A stretch of DNA of 9,935 bases from JBKHHU01 sp046539045 (GCA_046539045.1 JBKHHU010000129.1:1-9935), one strand, 5' to 3'. Shown: positions 1-8,502, counted from the first letter of the stretch. Translations and numbers: made by a program. The notes: generated by a model not told the origin, from the sequence alone.

Positions 1-73
1 ACGAGGTCATCCCACCGGCGAACTCCGGAACCACCACGACCGCGGGCGATCAATAGCCGCCGGGTGGAGCCGA

Positions 74-451
74 CTACTCCTCCGGCCGGTCCGGGTTCGA
101 GGGATCGGTCTCGTCCTCGTCGTCTTCGGGCAGTTCGAACCTTCGCCCTGCCTCGGCCCAGGCGTCCACGTGCTGCGTGCGTTGCACGCGCTTGGAGTCG
201 GGAATCGTCTTCCGCCCGATCAGACGGATGCCTGCCCAGGCGAGCATACCCATGGTCATCAGCAGCAGACCGCCGGAGATCATGGCCAGACTGGCAAAGC
301 CCCGCTGCCGATTGGATTCCGCCTCGGCCGACTCCATACCGACCAGCGAGATCCAGAGCATCGCTGCCAGACCGACAGCAAGGATCAGCAGCAGGCAGAT
401 GGTCACGATACCGCTGAACAGTCGGAAGCGTTTGCGGGTCAGGATTTCCAT
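74..451 (-). CDS. Small two-TM membrane protein with acidic C-terminal tail, unknown function
   Basis: I do not recognise a family for this 125-residue protein. It starts with a basic stretch (TRKRFR). A hydrophobic segment follows at about residues 11-38, then a short polar loop with E and R/Q residues (about 39-51) and a second hydrophobic segment at about 52-77. The cytoplasmic-looking tail ends in a very acidic run (EDDEDE near 109-114) and EE. This predicts an inner-membrane hairpin with both ends in the cytoplasm. The ATG at 451 lies inside the end of the upstream dnaJ-like gene, a 13-bp overlap, so translation is probably coupled; I see no strong Shine-Dalgarno sequence. The stop is TAG at 74-76. 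Its place as the last visible gene after the DnaJ and the secretion genes suggests an accessory role, but nothing in the sequence fixes one. Confidence 0.8.
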   Translation of the reverse strand: MEILTRKRFRLFSGIVTICLLLILAVGLAAMLWISLVGMESAEAESNRQRGFASLAMISGGLLLMTMGMLAWAGIRLIGRKTIPDSKRVQRTQHVDAWAEAGRRFELPEDDEDETDPSNPDRPEE

Positions 452-1410
452 GGTGCGTTGGCTCGTGGGTTGAAGTCCTCGGTCTGGTCGAACTTCTTGA
501 GCAACTGCTCGCCTTCGTCGCTGAGGCTCGGCGGAGGCACGATTTTCAGCACCGCCAGCAGGTCTCCTGCCGGTCTGCCCCTGGGGGCCACGCCCTTGCC
601 GCGCAGCCGCAACTGCCTGCCGGAAGAGCTCCCTGCGGGGATGCGGACGGTGGACACGCCGTCGAGGGTGGGCACGTCGGCCTGTCCGCCCATCGCAGCT
701 TCGGTGATGGAGATGGGGACATCGACGTAGATGTTGTCCCCGTCGCGGCGGAAATACGGATGCGGTTTGACGCGGGTATGGATGTAGAGATCGCCCGCAC
801 CGGCCGGCCCCTGACCGCCTTTTCCACGGATGCGGACCTTCGAGCCGTCTTTGACACCGGCGGGGATTTTCACGTCAATGGTTTCGGTGTCCTCGCGGCG
901 TTTGAGTTTCAGCGCAACCGTCGCACCGCGGCAGGCCTGCAGGAAGTCCAGCTCGATGTGGTATTCGAGGTCCTGGCCCCGAACCGGCTGGCGTCTGGTT
1001 CTGCCGCCGCGGCGCTTGCGGCCGCCGAACCCACCGAGGGCCTCGAGGATCTCGTCCAGGCCCATGTTCATGAACCCGCTGCGTCCGCCGCCACCACCTC
1101 CGAAGATGTCTTCGAAGTTGATGTTGACGCCACCGCCACCGCCCGGCCGGGGGCCGCCACCGGGTCCACCGGCGCCGGCGAAACCGCCCTGCATGCCCGC
1201 GTGGCCAAACTGATCGTACAGCTTCCGCTTCTCCGGATCGGTCAGCACCTCGTAGGCTTCGGTGGCCTCCTGGAACTTTTCCTGGGCATCCGGTTCCTTG
1301 TTGACGTCCGGGTGGAACTTCCGCGCCAGCTTGCGGTACGCGCTTTTTATGTCTTTCTCTCCGGCGCTTCGGGAAACGCCGAGAATTTCGTAATAGTCCC
1401 TCTTGCTCAT
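439..1410 (-). CDS. Class B DnaJ / CbpA-like J-domain co-chaperone
   Basis: This is a 323-residue Hsp40 that would stimulate DnaK ATPase activity and deliver unfolded clients in the cytoplasm. The J domain is at about residues 4-70 and has the HPD motif at 33-35. A Gly-rich linker (about 71-130) contains the NFEDIFGG-type segment, and a basic patch (RKRRGGRTRR, 131-140) follows. The two beta-rich C-terminal substrate domains lie at about 146-220 and 224-295. The four CxxCxGxG zinc repeats of classical DnaJ are absent, so this is class B (CbpA/DnaJ2 type), and the length of about 320 aa fits. The ATG at 1410 gives the full J domain, although its Shine-Dalgarno sequence is weak. It lies 44 bp after the pilC-like gene, and its TGA stop overlaps the next gene by 13 bp. 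No dnaK or grpE is in view, so it is more likely an accessory J protein of this operon than the housekeeping DnaJ. Confidence 0.95.
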   Translation of the reverse strand: MSKRDYYEILGVSRSAGEKDIKSAYRKLARKFHPDVNKEPDAQEKFQEATEAYEVLTDPEKRKLYDQFGHAGMQGGFAGAGGPGGGPRPGGGGGVNINFEDIFGGGGGGRSGFMNMGLDEILEALGGFGGRKRRGGRTRRQPVRGQDLEYHIELDFLQACRGATVALKLKRREDTETIDVKIPAGVKDGSKVRIRGKGGQGPAGAGDLYIHTRVKPHPYFRRDGDNIYVDVPISITEAAMGGQADVPTLDGVSTVRIPAGSSSGRQLRLRGKGVAPRGRPAGDLLAVLKIVPPPSLSDEGEQLLKKFDQTEDFNPRANAPWKS

Positions 1411-1438
1411 GGCCGTATTCTATAGATTCCGGCCCGGG

Positions 1439-1454
1439 TTCGCCAGTGGGCGAA
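1439..1454 (-). other. Small perfect hairpin directly after the pilC-like stop codon
   Basis: TTCGCC (1439-1444) and GGCGAA (1449-1454) form a perfect 6-bp stem around a 4-nt loop. It abuts the TAA of the pilC-like gene and sits in the 44-bp gap before the dnaJ-like gene. On the minus strand the bases after it are CCCGGGCC, with no U-run, so it is not a standard intrinsic terminator. It could protect a 3' end or partly separate expression of the secretion genes from dnaJ. A stem this short in GC-rich DNA may also be chance. Confidence 0.35.
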
Positions 1455-2672
1455 TTACTTGGCGACGACTTCGGAGATGTTGAACACCGGCAGCAGCAGT
1501 GCGATGGCGATTCCACCGATGATCAGGCCCATCATGATGATCATCAGCGGCTCGATCATCTGCGTGACGGTCTTGACAGACGTCTTGAGATCGTTCTCGC
1601 AGAACCCCGCGACGCGGTTCATCACCAGGCCCAGCCGCCCCGACTTTTCGCCGGCGGAGACCATCTGTGTGACGGTCCGCGGGATCAGGTCCATCTCCAT
1701 CAGCCCGTCGGTGAGGTTCCCGCCCTGCCGGACCTGCTCGGACAGATCCATCCAGATCTTCCGGTACCAGTAGTTTCCGGCAGTGCTGGCGGTGATCGCC
1801 AGCCCGTCCAGCATGCTCACGCCGCTGGTGACCATGGTGGCCATGGTGCGGAGCGAGCGGGCGAGATACGCCTTGCGGAACATCCCGCCGATGATCGGGA
1901 TCTTGAGCTTCAGCCCGTCGAAAAACTGCTGACCCGATTCGGACTTGCGGAACATGATCAGCCCGATGATCGAACCGACGACTCCGACCAGCAGCAGCGG
2001 CCAGTATGTGATGATCCCTTCACTGAGTGTGATGAGGATCATCGTGGGCATGGGCAGGCTCTCGCCCTTGCCTTCGTAGATGGCCTTGAACCGGGGCAGG
2101 ACGAATATCAGCAGCGCCACGACCACGATCAGGCAGAACGCCATCATGCAGATCGGGTAAGTCAAGGCGCCTTTGACCTTCTTGAGCGTGTCGCGCTCCT
2201 GCTCCATGTAGTCGCTGAGCCGCGTGAGCATCTCGCCCATCTTGCCGGTCGCTTCGGACGCGCGGACCATCGATACGAACAGGCCGCCGAACACCTTGGG
2301 ATACTTTTCCAGTGCGGCGGAGAATTCCTTCCCGCCCTGGACCTGTCGACATAGATCGTCGAGGATGCCCTTCATCGTCGGGTTCTCGGTCTGGTCGGCG
2401 ATGGCGGTCAGGCCTTCGCTGAGCGTCACGCCGGTATCGATCATCACCGCCAGCTGGGTGGCGAAGTAGATGATATCGTCGCGCTTGATCCGCGGCTTGA
2501 ACAGCCCCGGACCCGCTTCCTGCTGGAGTTCCTGCTCGGCTTCGTACAGACCGATGATGACCTTTCCGTCCTGCCGGAGCAGTCGGGAGGCTTCCTTCAT
2601 GTTCCCCGCCTGGAGCACCCCGCTGGCGGGATGGCCGGATTCGTCTCGGGCTTCGTAGGCAAATGTTGGCAT
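1455..2672 (-). CDS. Type II secretion / type IV pilus inner-membrane platform protein (PilC/GspF family)
   Basis: This 405-residue protein is the polytopic inner-membrane platform that couples the cytoplasmic assembly ATPase to pilin or pseudopilin polymerisation. It opens with the family-typical TFAYEARDESG segment. Two repeated T2SSF domains follow, at about residues 65-190 and 270-393. Each carries the expected motif near its middle: VRASEATGKM at 136-145, and VSAGEKSGRL at 338-347. Hydrophobic segments are at about 172-193, 222-241 and 373-397, which is the usual three-TM layout, and the length is normal. The ATG at 2672 follows a perfect AAGGAG (2683-2688) with 10-nt spacing. It lies 27 bp after the ATPase gene in the conserved PilB-PilC order. 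Pilus and type II secretion versions cannot be told apart from this gene alone. Confidence 0.96.
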   Translation of the reverse strand: MPTFAYEARDESGHPASGVLQAGNMKEASRLLRQDGKVIIGLYEAEQELQQEAGPGLFKPRIKRDDIIYFATQLAVMIDTGVTLSEGLTAIADQTENPTMKGILDDLCRQVQGGKEFSAALEKYPKVFGGLFVSMVRASEATGKMGEMLTRLSDYMEQERDTLKKVKGALTYPICMMAFCLIVVVALLIFVLPRFKAIYEGKGESLPMPTMILITLSEGIITYWPLLLVGVVGSIIGLIMFRKSESGQQFFDGLKLKIPIIGGMFRKAYLARSLRTMATMVTSGVSMLDGLAITASTAGNYWYRKIWMDLSEQVRQGGNLTDGLMEMDLIPRTVTQMVSAGEKSGRLGLVMNRVAGFCENDLKTSVKTVTQMIEPLMIIMMGLIIGGIAIALLLPVFNISEVVAK

Positions 2673-2699
2673 GGACAGTTCTCTCCTTGGGTGCCTGCG

Positions 2700-4412
<1,713 letters not shown>

Positions 4413-4590
4413 AGTGCCCGATACCCTCCCCGGTACTCCGTTTTGTACGCATGACTGATGCGACTGCCGATTCGGGCGTGGGGATCGGACCCGAAGTTCC
4501 AGTCGCTTTTGCCTACTTATCCCGACAGGTCCGTGACCGGCCGGTTCGGCTTCTTCTGTGGCCACAGCCCTGCCTCGCCAGGCGAACCTG
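4413..4590 (-). promoter_or_regulatory. Structured 178-bp leader before the pilB-like gene
   Basis: This is the longest gap in the operon. On the minus-strand RNA a 7-bp stem GCGACTG/CAGTCGC (4500-4506 with 4460-4466) encloses a 6-bp stem TTCGGG/CCCGAA (4490-4495 with 4471-4476) and a 13-nt loop. A competing hairpin CGCAT/ATGCG (4458-4462 with 4448-4452) shares bases with the outer stem. The loop sequence CCGATCCC (4481-4488) can pair with GGGTATCGG (4418-4426), with one bulged base. That second segment includes part of the ribosome-binding site GGGGAGGG (4424-4431). The RNA matches no riboswitch class I can name, and I see no clear -35/-10 or sigma-54 promoter. The pairings are visible in the sequence; their regulatory use is inference. 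Confidence 0.4.
4556..4567. repeat. 12-bp perfect palindrome CTGTGGCCACAG
   Basis: CTGTGG/CCACAG is a gap-free inverted repeat 24 bp after the STAS gene, at the upstream end of the pilB leader. Its form suits a dimeric transcription-factor operator. A second, 10-bp palindrome ACCGGCCGGT lies at 4536-4545. I find no further copy upstream of the other genes, so the assignment is weak. Confidence 0.25.
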
Positions 4591-4932
4591 CTATGCCTGG
4601 ATCGTTTTCACCGCGTCGGCCACGTCGCTCATGACCTCGAAATCGCTGTCCAGACGCGTAACCTCGAAAATCTTCCGGATCGATTCGTCGCAGCGGACGA
4701 ACTTCACCTGCCCCAGCCGCTCGGCCAGTGCATCCTGCAACTCCAGCAGGTACTCCAGGCCGGCAGAATCCACGAACGGGACCTCCTGCATGCTGAAGAC
4801 CACGTCGACGATCTGTTCATCCTCGATGTGGTGGGCCACCGATTTTCGGACCGCTTCCAGCGTGTCGACGGTCAGCTCGCCTTTCAGGTAAAGGATGACC
4901 GCCCTGCCGTAGGTTTCGGCTGTGATGTTCAT
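4591..4932 (-). CDS. STAS-domain protein, anti-sigma-factor-antagonist-like
   Basis: This 113-residue single STAS domain resembles SpoIIAA/RsbV. It has the alternating beta/alpha pattern: beta strands AVILYLKGELT (11-21) and VDVVFSM (42-48), then the conserved switch motif VDSAGL at 54-59. Ser56 is the likely phosphorylation site. Proteins of this family switch partners by binding an anti-sigma factor or other HATPase kinase when unphosphorylated. ATG 4932 is the right start: it follows a perfect AAGGAG (4941-4946) by 8 nt and overlaps the HD-GYP stop as ATGA. A longer reading frame that runs upstream in this phase is antisense-like, Arg/Pro-rich sequence. No RsbW-like kinase or PP2C phosphatase is in view, so the partner must be elsewhere, or the protein is a scaffold for the neighbouring signalling proteins. 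Confidence 0.93.
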   Translation of the reverse strand: MNITAETYGRAVILYLKGELTVDTLEAVRKSVAHHIEDEQIVDVVFSMQEVPFVDSAGLEYLLELQDALAERLGQVKFVRCDESIRKIFEVTRLDSDFEVMSDVADAVKTIQA

Positions 4933-6566
4933 TCCTGCTTCTCCTTCTGCAACCGCGCGGGGAAAACAGTCCCAGCCGGATTGTTGAACTCTTCGAGGAT
5001 CCGGGCCAGGTCCAGCTCCAGCACGACCTTCGCAATATTCGGGTCGAACTGGGTACCGGCACAGCGTTCGATTTCTTCTGTGATCTTCTCCAGCGGAAGA
5101 GCCCGGCGGTAAGTCCTGTCCGAACTCATCGCGTCGAAGACGTCCGCCAACCCGACGATCCGGCCTTCCAGCGGAATCTCCTGCCCGTGCAGGCCGTCGG
5201 GATAACCACGTCCGTCGTAGCGTTCGTGGTGGGACACCACGCCCGGGACAATATCTTCCAGCTGCCGGATGCCCGCGAGAATCCGCTCGCCGGTGCGCGG
5301 GTGGCGTTTGATGATTTCGTATTCCTCGTCGGTCAGCCGCCCGGGCTTGCACAGCACGGCTTCGGGCACGCCGATTTTGCCGATGTCGTGCAACAGGCCG
5401 CAAAGGTAGATTCGCTCGATCTTTGCTTCCGGAAGCCCAAGCTTCTCGGAGATCTTGCGGGACAGCTCGGCCACTCGTTGCGAATGGCCGGACGTGTACG
5501 GGTCCTTGGCGTCGATGGACGACGTCAACGCGTGCAACACGCCCATCAGCAGATCTTCCAGATCCGCATACAGGCGGTTGTTGGTCAGGAACACCGCCGA
5601 CTGGTTGGCGATGGAGTTGATCAGCTTCAGGTCGACGCTGTCGAAATCGCCGTCGTGCTTGTTGAGCCCGACCAGCAGACCGATGACCTCCTTGTCCTTG
5701 GTCAGCGGCGCGGCGATCAGGTTCTGCACCTTGTTCCCGAGCCCGCTGCCTTCCGGAGCCTGGAACCCGTTGAGCAGCAGCGGCCGGTTGCGTTCGGCGA
5801 TCTTCGGCGCGATCCGGGTGGCCGTCAGAAGCTTCAGTTGCTCCCGATTCAGTTCGACATCACCGGCGAGAACGATCGAATCCTCTTCCTCTGCAGGCGG
5901 ATGCGAATAAATCTGGGCCACCGCACAGGAAATGTTCATGACCTCCTGCAGTTCGGCGCAGATCTGAGCGAGGAAGTCGGTGTGCTGCTGGGTGACCTTC
6001 ATCGTACCGCTGATGCGGTAGAGCAGGCTCAGTTCCTCGTAGGTGGTCACCAGGTTGTTGCTCAGGGTGGACAGTTCCTGCTGATTGACCTGCTCGTTCT
6101 GGATGCTTTCCATCAACCAGTTCAGGACGTTCAGGAAATCGTGTGCCTGGTCGCGCCGGTGTCGGGGCTCGGGTCCGGAATCGGCATGGCTGGCCTCGGC
6201 AAAGGCCGGAGAGTTCATCATTTCCACCGGCACATACCCGGCGATGATGGCACCGGCGAGCCGGCGCCTTCGCCTGATGGGGATTCCGATCAGGCAGCAC
6301 CCGTGAAGCGAGTCGGCCACCACGGGCTCATTGTCCGAGAGAACCGACCGGACGACCTGCTGCATGTCCTCCGGGCACCGGCTTCCGCTCGGATCGATGG
6401 ACCGGCACAGCGCGCAGTCCGGGCGGAACGGGGAAATCCAGTCGCCGGAGGAATCCACCGCCGCAACGGTGATCCCCAGCGTTTGGGCCTTGTCCCGCAA
6501 TTCCTCGGTGAGCCGCTCCAGTGAACGCAGCTGCGACTCCGTGTTTTTACGAGCAACCGATTTCAT
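4929..6566 (-). CDS. PocR-like sensor / GAF / HD-GYP c-di-GMP phosphodiesterase
   Basis: This 545-residue cytoplasmic protein is predicted to hydrolyse c-di-GMP. The N-terminal region (about 20-115) has the pattern of a PocR sensory domain: CALC at 51-54, C64, HGCC at 88-91 and IGIPI at 93-97, ending in GAIIAGYV (105-112). A helical linker at about 140-185 leads to a GAF domain at about 185-330. The HD-GYP domain (about 340-520) keeps H361, HDIGKIG (393-399), H422, HH (446-447), DGRGYP (451-456) and D475, so the metal site and the GYP signature are intact and activity is likely. ATG 6566 follows GGAG with 5-nt spacing inside the end of the receiver gene, 2 bp from its stop, which suggests translational coupling. 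The stop overlaps the STAS start by 4 bp. The PocR assignment is from motif pattern only. Confidence 0.94.
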   Translation of the reverse strand: MKSVARKNTESQLRSLERLTEELRDKAQTLGITVAAVDSSGDWISPFRPDCALCRSIDPSGSRCPEDMQQVVRSVLSDNEPVVADSLHGCCLIGIPIRRRRRLAGAIIAGYVPVEMMNSPAFAEASHADSGPEPRHRRDQAHDFLNVLNWLMESIQNEQVNQQELSTLSNNLVTTYEELSLLYRISGTMKVTQQHTDFLAQICAELQEVMNISCAVAQIYSHPPAEEEDSIVLAGDVELNREQLKLLTATRIAPKIAERNRPLLLNGFQAPEGSGLGNKVQNLIAAPLTKDKEVIGLLVGLNKHDGDFDSVDLKLINSIANQSAVFLTNNRLYADLEDLLMGVLHALTSSIDAKDPYTSGHSQRVAELSRKISEKLGLPEAKIERIYLCGLLHDIGKIGVPEAVLCKPGRLTDEEYEIIKRHPRTGERILAGIRQLEDIVPGVVSHHERYDGRGYPDGLHGQEIPLEGRIVGLADVFDAMSSDRTYRRALPLEKITEEIERCAGTQFDPNIAKVVLELDLARILEEFNNPAGTVFPARLQKEKQE

Positions 6567-6568
6567 AA

Positions 6569-6958
6569 CTACTCCGCGGCAGACACCTCATTTGGCGTCA
6601 GCAACTGCTCGACAGTCTGGAGAACTTCTCTTGGCGAAAATGGTTTGGCCAGCACGGCTGCGATCCCGGCCTGCTCCATCTCTTCCGGTTCCATGTCGAA
6701 CCCCCGGGCGGTGAGCATGATCGCCGGGATCTTCCGGAACTGTTCGTCGGTCCGTAGTTCGTTGAGGAACTCGATACCGCTCATGTACGGCATCTGATAG
6801 TCGGTAATGACCAGGTCGGGCGATTCGGTCTGGGTCAGTTCCAGGGCCTCTTCACCGTCGACGGCAGTGATGACCTCGTACCCGGCATTCCTGAGCTTGA
6901 GCGATACGACGTGCAGGATGTGGGCCTCGTCATCCGCGACCAGAATTCTGTGCTGCAT
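6569..6958 (-). CDS. Single-domain response regulator (CheY-like receiver)
   Basis: This 129-residue protein is a receiver domain with no output domain. The acidic pair is D9-D10, the phospho-acceptor is D53 in TDYQMPYMSG (52-61), the switch Thr is T83 in MLTARG and the conserved Lys is K105 in AKPF. The domain fills the protein except for a short tail (TPNEVSAAE). It must act by protein contact. The kinase encoded just upstream is its likely donor, and the HD-GYP protein encoded 2 bp downstream is a candidate target. ATG 6958 has a GAAGGAAGG-type ribosome-binding site at about 8-nt spacing. It could equally feed a phosphorelay or the pilus ATPase, as other CheY-like proteins do. Confidence 0.95.
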   Translation of the reverse strand: MQHRILVADDEAHILHVVSLKLRNAGYEVITAVDGEEALELTQTESPDLVITDYQMPYMSGIEFLNELRTDEQFRKIPAIMLTARGFDMEPEEMEQAGIAAVLAKPFSPREVLQTVEQLLTPNEVSAAE

Positions 6959-6988
6959 GGTTCTGCCTTCCTTCTGCTGAATGCGCCT

Positions 6989-7013
6989 CCGGATAGTCTA
7001 TCGACCAATCCGG
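6989..7013 (-). other. Bulged stem-loop between the kinase and receiver genes
   Basis: In the minus-strand RNA, CCGGAU pairs with AUCCGG (7008-7013 with 6989-6994). After one bulged U, GGUC pairs with GACU, including one G-U pair, closing on a GAUA tetraloop. The stem totals about 10 bp. It lies in the 68-bp gap after the kinase stop and 30 nt before the receiver start. No U-run follows, so it is not an intrinsic terminator. A stability or processing element that sets the receiver:kinase ratio is possible. Confidence 0.4.
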
Positions 7014-7026
7014 GGTCGGCATTCGG

Positions 7027-8469
7027 TTAGGACATGATCGGCAATTCGAAGCTGAAGGTGCTTCCCCTGCCTGCCTCGCTTGTGACGGACATCTTGCCGT
7101 CATGGACGCTTTCGACAATGTGCTTTACCAGCGTCAGCCCCAGACCGGTTCCCTTGGCCAGCTTGTTGTTGGCCCGGACGCGATAGAACTTGTCGAAAAT
7201 ATTCGGCAGGTCCTCGGCGGGGATACCCATTCCGGTATCCGTCACATCGCAGACAGCCATTCCGCGACGTTCATCCACGGCCACGCTGACGCCCACGTCG
7301 CCACCGTTGGGTGTGTACTTGATGGCGTTGGAAATCAGGTTCATCACCGCCTGGAAGACCATGTCGTGATCGGCTTCGACCTGGTAGTACACCGGTGCGA
7401 GGTTCGCGTTGAGGGTCAGGTTCTTCATCTTCGCCTGCGGGCTGCAGACGTCGACAGCCTGCTTGACCACGCTGGTGAGGCTGATCGGCTCCTTGACGAC
7501 TTTGACCACGCCGGACTCGATCCGCGAGATATTCAGGATGTTTTCGATCAGGCGGTGCAGGCGGTTGGTCTCCGACTGGATGATGTCGTAGAACTCGCGC
7601 TGGGTGGTGGGATCATCGGCCTCGCCATCGATAAGCATCTCGATGTAGGCCTTGATCGACGCCAGCGGGGTCTTCAGCTCGTGGGAAACGTTCGAGACGA
7701 AGTCCGTCTTCATCCGGGCGATTTCCTTCTCGCGGGTCACGTCGTGGAGAACGGCCACGACACCGGATACCTCTCCGCTGGGAGTGACCACGCAACTGAG
7801 CGTGATGTTGTAGGTCTTCGGCTCGTTGTTGCGGTCGATGGTGTGCTCGACGACTTTCCGCGTGAAACTCTTACCGTGGTTGCGGGTTTCGCGGATCAAT
7901 CGAACCAGCGTGCTGTCGGCGATGACACGGTCGATATTCTTGCGAATGCTCCCGTTGAGCTTGAAGCCCAAGACGGTCTCTGCCGCTTCGTTGGCGACGA
8001 TCAACTCATCGAAGCGATTGGTCACCAGCACGGCGTCGGAAATCGAGTAGATGATCGCTTCGGTGTGATGCTTCTCTGCCGCGGCGATGCGGGACTGGAT
8101 CTGCAGCTCCCGGTTCTCGCTGCGGAGCTGCTCCATGCGGGTGCGCGTGGTGGTGAGGAACTCGTTGAGCGGCTTGGTGATTTCCGACATTTCCTCGCCG
8201 TGGTCAACCATGACCAGGCCAACCTGTCCGGACTCGGTCATCTCTCCAAGCTGCCGCGCGATGCTTTGCATTCCGCGGTGAACGCTTCTCCAGAACACCA
8301 CGAGAACGATGGCCGTCAGCCCGGCCAGCACGCCCAGAACCAGGTAGTTCCAGGTCGGGCTGTGGACAAAGCGGCCCTGCATCGCCATCATCGTGGCGTA
8401 GTAGGCGGCACTGGCCCCGAGGATAATCAGGGCCATCGAGGCCAGTCCCAGACGCTTGGCGGTTGTCAC
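7027..8469 (-). CDS. Membrane sensor histidine kinase (2 TM, linker, PAS, HisKA, HATPase)
   Basis: This 480-residue kinase resembles the PhoR/WalK group. TM1 is at about residues 7-28 and TM2 at about 42-61. Only a dozen residues lie between them, so there is no periplasmic sensor domain. A HAMP-like or coiled linker (about 62-130) precedes a PAS domain (about 133-245). HisKA has H263 in SNVSHELKTPL. The ATP-binding domain has N381 in the N-box (NLISNAIKYTP), the G1 box DTGMGI (411-416), an F-box-like IFDKFYR and the G2 box GTGLGL (440-445), all intact. The start is a GTG at 8469 with GGGAG about 9 nt upstream; the next ATG, codon 12, lacks a ribosome site and would cut TM1. It lies 33 bp after the TPR gene and 68 bp before the receiver gene, its likely partner. 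The stimulus is probably intracellular, through PAS, or membrane-borne. Confidence 0.95.
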   Translation of the reverse strand: MTTAKRLGLASMALIILGASAAYYATMMAMQGRFVHSPTWNYLVLGVLAGLTAIVLVVFWRSVHRGMQSIARQLGEMTESGQVGLVMVDHGEEMSEITKPLNEFLTTTRTRMEQLRSENRELQIQSRIAAAEKHHTEAIIYSISDAVLVTNRFDELIVANEAAETVLGFKLNGSIRKNIDRVIADSTLVRLIRETRNHGKSFTRKVVEHTIDRNNEPKTYNITLSCVVTPSGEVSGVVAVLHDVTREKEIARMKTDFVSNVSHELKTPLASIKAYIEMLIDGEADDPTTQREFYDIIQSETNRLHRLIENILNISRIESGVVKVVKEPISLTSVVKQAVDVCSPQAKMKNLTLNANLAPVYYQVEADHDMVFQAVMNLISNAIKYTPNGGDVGVSVAVDERRGMAVCDVTDTGMGIPAEDLPNIFDKFYRVRANNKLAKGTGLGLTLVKHIVESVHDGKMSVTSEAGRGSTFSFELPIMS

Positions 8470-8502
8470 TCTGACTCTCCCGTTACTCTTCGGTTCCGTG
8501 TA

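Noticed and set aside
1..52. Possible 5' end of a further minus-strand gene (ATG at 8-10, or GTG at 32-37)
   Set aside because: Only a few codons are in view and there is no convincing ribosome site. I cannot tell a gene start from intergenic sequence.
1411..1454. TATAGAAT just before the dnaJ-like gene as a -10 promoter box
   Set aside because: It would give an almost leaderless transcript, and no -35 element is visible at proper spacing.
1446..2354. Plus-strand open frame (about 302 codons) opposite the pilC-like gene
   Set aside because: Low-complexity, His/Asp/Gln-rich translation typical of the complement of a GC-rich membrane-protein gene.
4413..4565. 51-codon N-terminal extension of the ATPase from a GTG at 4565
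   Set aside because: The residues are Arg/Pro/Gln-rich and unlike family N-termini. ATG 4412 gives a normal length and has a ribosome site.
4413..4590. GEMM-type c-di-GMP riboswitch in the pilB leader
   Set aside because: A GGCAAAAGC stretch and hairpins caught my eye, but the conserved GEMM helices and tetraloop-receptor pattern are not present.
4933..5403. Long upstream extension of the STAS reading frame
   Set aside because: It overlaps conserved HD-GYP sequence in another frame. The ATG at 4932 has a perfect ribosome site and an ATGA overlap.
5187..6524. Plus-strand open frame (about 445 codons) opposite the HD-GYP gene
   Set aside because: Antisense shadow with no recognisable domain; the minus-strand HD-GYP reading is unambiguous.
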